From contig CAZZNQ010000135.1 of NCBI GenBank assembly GCA_964655775.1, positions 1 through 5,389 of the forward strand: a stretch of 5,389 bases of DNA, read 5' to 3'. Under the pieces are notes generated by a model. The model ran no database searches. It had not been told where the DNA came from and worked only from the letters and a program-made list of their open reading frames with translations. The DNA is from CAZZNQ01 sp964655775. Its GTDB lineage: Bacteria > Planctomycetota > Brocadiia > SM23-32. Positions 1-5,389 of the stretch are shown piece after piece. How positions within the stretch are numbered: position 1 is the stretch's first letter; every line of letters begins with the position of its first letter. The translations under genes were made by a program, and so were the position numbers.

Positions 1-4
1 CAGG

Positions 5-33
5 AACCCACCCCTGAAAACCCACCCAGGGGT
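5..33. repeat. Inverted repeat overlapping a short direct repeat
   Basis: ACCCCTG at 10-16 and CAGGGGT at 27-33 are perfect 7-base inverted arms around a 10-base loop. A 9-base direct repeat, AACCCACCC, lies over the same place at 5-13 and 19-27, with a 14-base period. No T-run follows on the plus strand, so a classical terminator is not supported. It sits about 44 bases upstream of the -35 box of the fusion gene, so it could be an operator or the end of a gene left of the window. Both roles are inference; the repeats themselves are directly visible. Confidence 0.45.
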
Positions 34-76
34 CAGCATCAACCCGGACATCCCGCACTTATAGCCCCACTAAGGC

Positions 77-106
77 TTGACGCACCCCGACGCCCCAACA
101 TAGAAT
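77..106 (+). promoter_or_regulatory. Probable sigma70-type promoter of the NTase-kinase fusion gene
   Basis: TTGACG at 77-82 matches the -35 consensus at five of six positions, and TAGAAT at 101-106 matches the -10 consensus at five of six. The spacer is 18 bases. Transcription would begin near 112-114 and give a leader of about 43 bases before the ATG at 156. No better pair was seen in the 155-base upstream region. The call rests on consensus match and position only. Confidence 0.55.
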
Positions 107-140
107 CCACCCGGCCCGCGTTGGCCACTAACTCGAACAC

Positions 141-145
141 GGGAG
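141..145 (+). promoter_or_regulatory. Ribosome binding site of the fusion gene
   Basis: GGGAG lies 10 bases before the ATG at 156. It is the only purine-rich Shine-Dalgarno-like stretch close upstream. The protein starts only nine residues before the nucleotide-binding LAAG motif, as in GlmU-type enzymes, which supports this start. Confidence 0.55.
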
Positions 146-155
146 TCGCCGCTCC

Positions 156-2720
156 ATGGCCTCGAAGATATGCTCGATTACGCTTGCTGCCGGTGTCGGA
201 CGCCGCATGCCGGCTGACATGCCACCCAAGCCCTGCTGCAAAATCGGGCCGGTGTCGGTGATTGAGAACGCTCTGCGGACCTATGAGGACGCCGGAATCG
301 TCCGGCACGTGGTCGTTGTCGGACACCGCGCCCAGGCGATCATGGCAGAGGTTGCCCCGACGCGGCCCGACGTGCTCTTCGCGTACCAGCCGAGTCCCCG
401 TGGAACCGGCGACGCCGTACGGTGCGGCCTGGAGCTGCTGGCTGGCGTCGATCACCCCCACCACGTCCTGATCTGTGCCGGCGACAAGGTCATCGCCCCC
501 CACGTCATCCGCGGGTTGGTGCAGTCGTACGGCGACTCCGACTGCGACCTCTACCTGGCGGCCGGCCCCAGCGAGCACTACCCGAGTTCCGGCAAGATCG
601 TACAGCGCGAAGGCCTGTGCCCCGCAATCATTGAGGTGCCGGACATCAATGTGAAACAGCTTGCCGCCCGCCTCCGAGGGATGCCTGTTGAGGAGCGTCC
701 CGCCAACATCGCCCAGCTTGCCGAGATCGTGCGTGAGTACATCCCTCAGGCCCGCAAACTGGCGGTCTGCTTCCCCGCCCTCAGCGTGCTGCTGGACTCC
801 GATTCGCTGAACTGGGACGAAGTGGTAAGCGCCGCGGAGTCAGTGCCGACGGCGTTCGACCTCCGCGATGGCCAGGTGCCCGTGGAGGACGCCGCGGATT
901 CTCCACTGAGCAACTTGAGCGTATACGTCGGCAGATTCGAGCGGCTGCTCAACGCCGTGCACGCTCTGCGGAGCGACAACGTGCAGGGCGAGTGCTACTT
1001 CACCGACGTTGTTGAGCTCCTCGGCTCCGCCGGCGGAAAGATTGGCATTTTCCAGGTGTCAGACCCCGACGACGTTATGGCCTTTAACACTATCGAGCAG
1101 CTCGAAGCGATCCGCAAGGTACACTCGCGTCGCGCCCAGGGCATGATCGGCTATCCCACTCTGGAGAGATGGGGCAACTACCTTGCGGGTCGGGAGCCCC
1201 GAGGGCCCGCGGCGAAGGCCGTGGAGGCGCTCAGCGTGCAGGTCGGCCCAGGCAAACCGGCTATCCTGGTTCGTTCGCCGGGCCGGATAAACCTGATGGG
1301 CCGCCACGTGGACCACCAGGGCGGCGTCTGCAACCTGATGGCCATCGACCGCGAGATCGTCATGGCCGCCTCCCCCCGCGACGACGACTGCGTGAACCTC
1401 TGGAACCTGGATTATGCCAACTACCCGTTCCGTAAGTTCACGTTCTCCGAGCTCACGGCCGACATCGTCTGGGAAGACTGGCTGCGCACCCTCGATTCGC
1501 AGTACGTGCAGCGGCTTACGTCGCAGACTGCCGGCGACTGGTCCAACTACGCCAAGGGCGCCGCTTTGCGGCTGCAGCACCGTTTCCCCGACCGTAAGCT
1601 CCGAGGCATGGACGCGGTGGTCTGCGGCAACATCCCGGCGGCTGCGGGACTGAGTTCTTCTTCCGCCCTTGTGGTCGCCGCGGCGGAGGCGCTTTCCGAG
1701 CTGAACGCCCTGAACATCCGGTCCAGAGAGTTCGTGGACCTGTGCGGTGAGGGCGAGTGGTTCGTCGGCACGCGGGGCGGCGCCGGCGACCACGCGGCGA
1801 TTAAGCTGGGACGCGAGCGCGAGGTGGTCAGCATCTCGTTCTTCCCCTTCCAGGTGGTCGGCCATCACCCCTTCCCCGAGGACTGCGCCGTAATGGTCTG
1901 CAATTCGGGGATCCGGGCCAGTAAGGTGGAGAACGCCCGCGCTCGGTTCAACGCCCGCGTCGCGTGCTACCATATGGCCCGCGAAATGCTGAAAAAGCAG
2001 GCGCCCGAGTTCGCCGACCGGATCCAGCACCTGCGTGACGTGAACACCGAGACGCTGGACGTCTCCCTGCCTGCGCTGTACGCCATGCTCGGACGGCTGC
2101 CCTTGAGCGTGGACGCAGCCACGGTCCAGGAGATGGCGGCCGAGTTCCCTCTGGTGGAGAAATGCGTGCGCGGGCTGGACCTCTCCCAACTGGAGTTCCC
2201 GGTCAGGGACGTCGCCATGTTCGGCCTGGGCGAGTGCGACAGGGCCCGCCGCAGCGGGGAGCTGCTTGGGCGCGGGGACGTGCGCGGCTTCGGAGAGATG
2301 ATGGGCATTTCGCACGACGGCGACCGCGTAAGCCGCTGGGAGCCCGAGTGCACCGCGTTCGAGAACTGCGCCACAAACGAGAGGATCGATTCCCTCATCC
2401 GCCGGGCCGCTGCGCCGTCATCCCTCGCCGGAGCCGGAGCCGCCCTTTGGCAGCAGCCGGGCGCCTACGGCTGCAGCACGGCCAAGATCGACCTGATGGT
2501 GGACCGAGTGACGCAATGCCCGCACGTGCTGGGCGCGCAGCTTGCGGGCGCCGGCCTGGGCGGCTGCATAATGGTGTTGGTGCGCAACCACGGCGCTCAG
2601 GAAGCACAGGCGCTGCTGGAAGCCAGCTATTACGAGAAAGAGGGTATGGAGCCGCAGCTCTTCGTTTGCCGCCCCTCCTCCGGCAGCCGCGTCCTGACTT
2701 CCGTCGAAGGAACCGTTTGA
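156..2720 (+). CDS. Bifunctional GlmU-like sugar nucleotidyltransferase / galactokinase-family GHMP sugar kinase
   Basis: Predicted cytoplasmic 854-residue fusion that would make a sugar 1-phosphate and convert it to an NDP-sugar. Residues 5-325 are a nucleotidyltransferase aligning by eye with E. coli GlmU: LAAGVGRRM (10-18), K25, Q78 (the uracil-contacting Gln in GlmU), GTGDAV (83-88), metal ligand D110, SGKI (145-148), E160, N253, DNVQGE (274-279) and metal ligand N311. About 80 residues (161-252) are inserted between the two sugar-contacting positions E160 and N253. The GlmU left-handed beta-helix acyltransferase domain is absent. Residues 366-854 are a GHMP kinase: PGRINLMGRHVDHQGG (375-390), the ATP loop GNIPAAAGLSSSSA (491-504), GGAGDH with probable catalytic D545, GISHDGDR (717-724) and AGAGLGGC (797-804). 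In galactokinases the position of R383 is a Glu. The kinase half is about 100 residues longer than usual, mostly between 640 and 690. The domain order recalls fucokinase/GDP-fucose pyrophosphorylase (FKP), but the NTase is GlmU-like. Substrate unknown; UTP use is inferred. Fold calls are secure, specificity is not. Confidence 0.9.
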   Translation: MASKICSITLAAGVGRRMPADMPPKPCCKIGPVSVIENALRTYEDAGIVRHVVVVGHRAQAIMAEVAPTRPDVLFAYQPSPRGTGDAVRCGLELLAGVDHPHHVLICAGDKVIAPHVIRGLVQSYGDSDCDLYLAAGPSEHYPSSGKIVQREGLCPAIIEVPDINVKQLAARLRGMPVEERPANIAQLAEIVREYIPQARKLAVCFPALSVLLDSDSLNWDEVVSAAESVPTAFDLRDGQVPVEDAADSPLSNLSVYVGRFERLLNAVHALRSDNVQGECYFTDVVELLGSAGGKIGIFQVSDPDDVMAFNTIEQLEAIRKVHSRRAQGMIGYPTLERWGNYLAGREPRGPAAKAVEALSVQVGPGKPAILVRSPGRINLMGRHVDHQGGVCNLMAIDREIVMAASPRDDDCVNLWNLDYANYPFRKFTFSELTADIVWEDWLRTLDSQYVQRLTSQTAGDWSNYAKGAALRLQHRFPDRKLRGMDAVVCGNIPAAAGLSSSSALVVAAAEALSELNALNIRSREFVDLCGEGEWFVGTRGGAGDHAAIKLGREREVVSISFFPFQVVGHHPFPEDCAVMVCNSGIRASKVENARARFNARVACYHMAREMLKKQAPEFADRIQHLRDVNTETLDVSLPALYAMLGRLPLSVDAATVQEMAAEFPLVEKCVRGLDLSQLEFPVRDVAMFGLGECDRARRSGELLGRGDVRGFGEMMGISHDGDRVSRWEPECTAFENCATNERIDSLIRRAAAPSSLAGAGAALWQQPGAYGCSTAKIDLMVDRVTQCPHVLGAQLAGAGLGGCIMVLVRNHGAQEAQALLEASYYEKEGMEPQLFVCRPSSGSRVLTSVEGTV

Positions 2721-2729
2721 GCCGCTCGC

Positions 2730-3650
2730 CTAAGGCGCCTTAACGTGCCTGCCAGCGACAACGGCACCGGAGCGCTCAGCCTGGAAGCAGTAGACCGACG
2801 TACGTGCCGTCACAAACACCGTCTTCCCGTCCGTCCCGCCGAACGCGACATTGCTGCCGATCTCGGGCAGGCATACAGTGTCGACCAGGGCGCCGTCAGG
2901 CCCGATGACGCGCACCCCGCCCCGTCCTGCCACGTAGAGATTGCCGGCCGTGTCCAGCTTCATACCGTCGGGCCGGAACTGCCCGTCGCCACGGAACCGG
3001 TGGAAGACACGTCCGTTGACCAGCCCGCCCTCTTCGCCCACGTCGAACACGCGTATCCAGTCCAGCTCCGTATCGGCCACGTACAGCTTCTTCTCGTCCA
3101 CGGAGAAGGCCAGTCCGTTGGGCTTCACAAAGTCGTAGGTCAATAGCTCGGGCTCGGTGCCCGGCTTAGCACGGAACACCCCCTGGAAGTCGAGTTCACG
3201 CTGCTCTGGGCGGACGCCGTAAGGAGGATCGGTGAAGTAGACCCACCCGTCGGACCTGACGACCAGGTCGTTCGGGCTGTTCAGCCGCTTCCCGTCGTAG
3301 TGCGTTGCCAATGGGACCGGTTCCCCGCCCGATCTCGTCATCGACACGCGGCGGTTGCCGTGTTCGCAAGCGAATAGGGCGCCCTCCGCGCCGAAGGCCA
3401 GGCCGTTCGAGTTTCCGCTCGGCTTGCGGAAGACTTCGGTCTCCCCGTTCCTGACGGCGAAGATGGTATCCGCAGGTATATCGCTGAAGACGAGATAGCC
3501 GTCGGGGTGCCAGGCCGGCCCCTCCGTGAACTGGAAGCCAGAAGCATACTTTGTGACTTCGTGCGCCTGTGGGCCGGCGCCGTCCCCTAACCCGAGACCG
3601 GCCATAGCAAGCCACAACATGACAACAGAGAACACTATTGCTGCGAACAT
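2730..3650 (-). CDS. SMP-30/gluconolactonase family lactonase with N-terminal hydrophobic segment
   Basis: A 306-residue six-bladed beta-propeller of the SMP-30/gluconolactonase/LRE-like family, which hydrolyses sugar lactones such as gluconolactone using a divalent metal. The four metal ligands of human SMP-30 (E18, N103, N154, D204) match E43 (TEGP), N127 (SPND), N178 (KPNG) and D228 (RPDG). The spacings of 84, 51 and 50 are almost the same as the human 85, 51 and 50, so the enzyme should be active. Residues 3-22 are hydrophobic, followed by a Gly/Ala/Pro-rich stretch, which suggests export or a membrane anchor. There is no basic residue in the first 30, which is unusual for a signal peptide, and no lipobox Cys. 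The ATG at 3650 is chosen because GGAGGGG precedes it by 9 bases. An open extension to 3737 would overlap the dehydrogenase gene and put acidic residues before the hydrophobic stretch. It is the last gene of the minus-strand run. The exact lactone is unknown. Confidence 0.88.
   Translation of the reverse strand: MFAAIVFSVVMLWLAMAGLGLGDGAGPQAHEVTKYASGFQFTEGPAWHPDGYLVFSDIPADTIFAVRNGETEVFRKPSGNSNGLAFGAEGALFACEHGNRRVSMTRSGGEPVPLATHYDGKRLNSPNDLVVRSDGWVYFTDPPYGVRPEQRELDFQGVFRAKPGTEPELLTYDFVKPNGLAFSVDEKKLYVADTELDWIRVFDVGEEGGLVNGRVFHRFRGDGQFRPDGMKLDTAGNLYVAGRGGVRVIGPDGALVDTVCLPEIGSNVAFGGTDGKTVFVTARTSVYCFQAERSGAVVAGRHVKAP
2731..2742. repeat. 12-base perfect palindrome at the convergent gene junction
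   Basis: TAAGGCGCCTTA reads the same on both strands. It covers most of the last codons of the lactonase gene, including two bases of its stop, and begins 11 bases after the stop of the fusion gene. A 4-base stem, CGCC-TAA-GGCG (2727-2737), overlaps it. The stems are short and no T-run follows on either strand, so a terminator role is weak. Confidence 0.3.
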
Positions 3651-3659
3651 CTCCAGATT

Positions 3660-3666
3660 CCCCTCC
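3660..3666 (-). promoter_or_regulatory. Ribosome binding site that decides the lactonase start
   Basis: On the minus strand GGAGGGG precedes the ATG at 3650 by 9 bases. This is the strongest Shine-Dalgarno site in the window. It favours the 306-residue form over the 335-residue extension, which would begin inside the upstream dehydrogenase gene. A second GGAG touches the ATG directly and is too close to act as a binding site. Confidence 0.65.
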
Positions 3667-3708
3667 AGATCATGTTCGATCGATCGGCACCGGGCCAACA
3701 CGGCCCGC

Positions 3709-4470
3709 TCATAGCTGAGACAGCCATCCTCCATCAACGTAGACGATCTGTCCGTTCACAAAGGACGAAGCCTCGGACGCCAGGAAAACGGCTGCGCCGA
3801 CAAGCTCCTCCGGATCTCCCCAACGCCCCGCCGGGGTACGCTCCCGCACCCAGGCGTCCAGCTCCGGGTCGTCGCGCATCGGGCGAGTCATTTCGGTGAG
3901 GAAATAGCCCGGGCCTATGCCATTCACCTGGATGTTGTGCGGGCCCCACTCCGCCGCCAGGGACCGCGTGAGCATCTTCACGGCACCCTTGCTGGCCGCG
4001 TAGGGCGTGGTGGTGGGCCGGCCCGCCTCGCTCATCAGCGACGCGATGTTGATGATCTTCCCGAAGCCGCGTCGCACCATGCGACGGCCGACCGCTTTCG
4101 TCACGTGGAAGACGCCGTCCAGGTTCACGGACATCAGCTCGCGCCAACGCTCCTCGCCGTACGACTCGAACTCTCCGCGCAGGTTGACGCCGGCGTTGTT
4201 CACCAGAATGTCCACGTGCCCCACCTGGCGTTCCAGGCGGTCAACGGCGCGTTCCACCGCCGCCTCATCGGTCACGTCGAAGCTGCAAAGGTGCGCCTCT
4301 ATGCCGTCCTCGCGGAAGGCGTCCTGCACCTCGGCAAGCGCTTCCGGACGGCGTCCGTTCAGCGCCACGGCCGCGCCCGCCAGACCCAGGCCGTGAGCGA
4401 TGGTTCGGCCCAGACCCCTGGAGGAGCCGGTCACAAGGGCCAGCTTGCCTGAGAGGTCAAACAGTTTCAC
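3709..4470 (-). CDS. SDR-family oxidoreductase, gluconate 5-dehydrogenase-like
   Basis: A 253-residue classical short-chain dehydrogenase, the usual length for the family and predicted to be cytoplasmic. Visible motifs are the cofactor loop TGSSRGLG (14-21), NNAG (91-94) and the catalytic tetrad N116, S144, Y157 and K161 (YAASK). The C-terminal third, with QVNGIGPGYFLTEM (181-194), RTPAGRWGDPEELVGAAVFL (211-230) and VNGQIVYVDGG (238-248), closely resembles gluconate 5-dehydrogenases (Gno/IdnO type), which interconvert gluconate and 5-keto-gluconate. NGRR at 38-41, after the second beta strand, suggests NADP(H) preference. The GTG at 4470 is chosen because AGGTGGAG lies six bases upstream and the protein then begins MKLFDLSGKLALVTG, the family norm. 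The reading frame stays open up to 4665, but that stretch runs antiparallel-free into the preceding isomerase gene and has no family similarity. It is the middle gene of the run. A 2-keto-3-deoxygluconate-type or other polyol substrate is possible. Confidence 0.88.
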   Translation of the reverse strand: MKLFDLSGKLALVTGSSRGLGRTIAHGLGLAGAAVALNGRRPEALAEVQDAFREDGIEAHLCSFDVTDEAAVERAVDRLERQVGHVDILVNNAGVNLRGEFESYGEERWRELMSVNLDGVFHVTKAVGRRMVRRGFGKIINIASLMSEAGRPTTTPYAASKGAVKMLTRSLAAEWGPHNIQVNGIGPGYFLTEMTRPMRDDPELDAWVRERTPAGRWGDPEELVGAAVFLASEASSFVNGQIVYVDGGWLSQL

Positions 4471-4552
4471 CCGACGCTCCACCTTTCCGAAAGTGCCAAC
4501 GGGAAAACCGCCCGGCCGACCGGCTCTAACAGCGCACTTCTTCAACGGGCTG
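4471..4552 (-). other. 82-base intergenic spacer between isomerase and dehydrogenase genes
   Basis: The spacer holds the dehydrogenase ribosome binding site at its downstream end. Repeated CCGG blocks occur near 4513-4531, but they do not form a stem with a following T-run, so no terminator is called. No convincing -35/-10 pair was seen. The genes on both sides are co-directional, so read-through transcription is the simplest reading. Confidence 0.4.
4477..4483 (-). promoter_or_regulatory. Ribosome binding site that supports a GTG start
   Basis: On the minus strand AGGTGGAG ends six bases before the GTG at 4470. It decides the dehydrogenase start, because no ATG gives a family-length protein and the open frame otherwise extends into the upstream isomerase gene. 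Confidence 0.6.
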
Positions 4553-5329
4553 CTATGCATCCACCAGGCAGCCGCGCAGATATGCGGCGAAGCGGCTGAC
4601 GCCCTCCATCGGATCCTCGCGCTCCTCGAACTCGATGGACAGGTAACCCGCGTATCCGGCCTCACGCATGATGCCCACGACTTTGCGGTAGTCGATTTGC
4701 TGCCTCTCGTCTCCCTGCCGGCACGTCACCTTGGCGTGGGTGGTCACCGTCCAGGGCGCGCATCTCTTGTACTGGTCGTATATGTCGCCTGTGAAGTTTC
4801 CGAAGTCCAGGTTGAGGCCCACCCACGGATTGCCCTCGAAAGGCGCCAGCAGTCCGAGAACGCCGTCCGCGGTTGCCGTGACGCCTCCGTGGTTCTCCAG
4901 TCCCAGCACCACGCCGTGTCGCGCGGCGGTCACCGCGCACTCGGCCAGTCCCTCCTGCACCCAGTTCTCGCATTCGGCATAATCCACACCGTCCGGCTGC
5001 CCGCCTGCGAAGACGCGAAGGACGGGTGCCCCGAGGCGGGATGCTTTCTCCAGCCAGTCCTTCACGTGGTCGATCTGGTCCCGGCGGGCATCGGCGTCGG
5101 CGTTGATGAAGTTCCCCCCGACGGCCGCGCCGGCCACCTCCAACCCGCGGGCGAACGCCTCGCGCTTGATGTGATTGAGGTACCCGACGGTCTCCTCGGG
5201 AAAGTAGTACTGGGTCAGTTCTACTCCGTCCAGTCCGAGGTCGGCGCAGGTGTCCAGGAAGGACTCGAGCGTCATCTCGTCGTTTTTCAGAAGGTCGCGA
5301 TACGAATACGAGCAACTGCTGAGCTTCAT
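4553..5329 (-). CDS. Sugar phosphate isomerase/epimerase-like TIM-barrel protein (AP-endonuclease-2 fold)
   Basis: A 258-residue protein of the xylose-isomerase-like TIM barrel family (COG1082 type), which includes D-tagatose/D-psicose 3-epimerases, hydroxypyruvate isomerase and inosose isomerases or dehydratases. Four probable metal ligands line up with those of tagatose 3-epimerases: E145 (GLENHGG), D175 (LNLDFGNF), H198 (TTHAK) and E233 (SIEFEE). Spacings of 30, 23 and 35 resemble the 33, 26 and 35 recalled for the epimerases. VELTQYYFP (36-44) matches the usual second-strand pattern. There is no signal peptide, so it should be cytoplasmic. The ATG at 5329 is chosen because GGGAG precedes it by 5 bases. 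An in-frame ATG four codons upstream at 5341 has no binding site. It is the first gene of the minus-strand run seen here. The sequence does not show whether it isomerises, epimerises or dehydrates, nor on which sugar. Confidence 0.82.
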   Translation of the reverse strand: MKLSSCSYSYRDLLKNDEMTLESFLDTCADLGLDGVELTQYYFPEETVGYLNHIKREAFARGLEVAGAAVGGNFINADADARRDQIDHVKDWLEKASRLGAPVLRVFAGGQPDGVDYAECENWVQEGLAECAVTAARHGVVLGLENHGGVTATADGVLGLLAPFEGNPWVGLNLDFGNFTGDIYDQYKRCAPWTVTTHAKVTCRQGDERQQIDYRKVVGIMREAGYAGYLSIEFEEREDPMEGVSRFAAYLRGCLVDA

Positions 5330-5334
5330 ACCCG

Positions 5335-5339
5335 CTCCC
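5335..5339 (-). promoter_or_regulatory. Ribosome binding site of the isomerase gene
   Basis: On the minus strand GGGAG ends five bases before the ATG at 5329. The alternative ATG at 5341 would place this site inside the coding region and has no purine-rich site of its own. The shorter start gives MKLSSCSYSY, a normal beginning for this family. Confidence 0.55.
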
Positions 5340-5389
5340 ATGAAGTGAGCCGTGTCAAGGCAAGGTCCCGAGGCTTTGCGGTGCGTGGA

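Noticed and set aside
39..578. Antisense open frame of 179 residues at the left end, covering the leader and the NTase start
   Set aside because: It crosses the probable promoter and the well-supported N-terminus of the fusion gene, and shows no family motif or convincing start site.
1059..2315. Antisense open frame of 418 residues opposite the kinase fusion
   Set aside because: It lies wholly within a gene with clear motifs on the other strand. Its product is a low-complexity His/Arg/Ala/Val-rich sequence with no recognisable motif, as expected of antisense frames in GC-rich genes.
2699..2712. TTCC-GTCGAA-GGAA as a terminator stem at the end of the fusion gene
   Set aside because: The stem is only four bases, inside coding sequence and without a T-run on either strand.
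3677..3686. CGATCGATCG palindrome between dehydrogenase and lactonase genes
   Set aside because: Ten bases of simple alternating symmetry with no loop and no partner copy; likely chance.
3651..3737. 29-residue N-terminal extension of the lactonase
   Set aside because: It overlaps the dehydrogenase stop, puts acidic residues before the hydrophobic segment, and ignores the strong GGAGGGG before the ATG at 3650.
4471..4665. 65-residue N-terminal extension of the dehydrogenase
   Set aside because: It overlaps the 3' end of the isomerase gene, has no family similarity, and a good binding site sits before the GTG at 4470.
5353..5358. TTGACA on the minus strand as a -35 box for the isomerase operon
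   Set aside because: The -35 match is perfect, but no -10-like sequence lies 16-19 bases downstream, and the position would give an almost leaderless transcript. The real promoter is probably right of the window or in an upstream gene.

Overview
This is a GC-rich bacterial window with four complete genes that concern sugar or sugar-acid metabolism. The GC-rich third codon positions, one GTG start and clear Shine-Dalgarno sites all point to bacteria. The mix of a sugar kinase/nucleotidyltransferase fusion, an SMP-30 lactonase, a gluconate-5-dehydrogenase-like SDR and an AP-endonuclease-2-fold isomerase is common in carbohydrate-degrading phyla such as Planctomycetota, Armatimonadota or related lineages. 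No taxonomic marker is present, so that placement is only a guess.

Layout: 1-155 is a non-coding leader. It holds a short inverted repeat, a 9-bp direct repeat and a good sigma70-type promoter (TTGACG, 18-bp spacer, TAGAAT). 156-2720 (+) is one large gene of 854 residues. Its N-terminal half is a GlmU-like nucleotidyltransferase with an inserted segment of about 80 residues, and its C-terminal half is a galactokinase-type GHMP kinase. Facing it, with a 9-bp gap, is a three-gene run on the minus strand, transcribed right to left: sugar phosphate isomerase/epimerase (5329-4553), SDR dehydrogenase (4470-3709) and SMP-30/gluconolactonase (3650-2730). Gaps within it are 82 and 58 bp. No RNA gene, mobile element or CRISPR array was seen.

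How the genes may work together: the minus-strand genes fit an aldonate or sugar-lactone route, with lactone opening, NAD(P)-dependent oxidation of the aldonate, and isomerisation or epimerisation of a keto sugar. The plus-strand fusion looks like a one-polypeptide salvage enzyme that would phosphorylate a free sugar at C1 and then transfer a nucleotide to make an NDP-sugar. Its most telling detail is in the galactokinase signature: the Glu that in galactokinases contacts the sugar C6 hydroxyl is an Arg (R383), while the other catalytic residues are kept. This suggests a sugar modified at C6, possibly a uronic acid, rather than galactose. That fusion is the best candidate here for undescribed biochemistry; the minus-strand genes are conventional family members.
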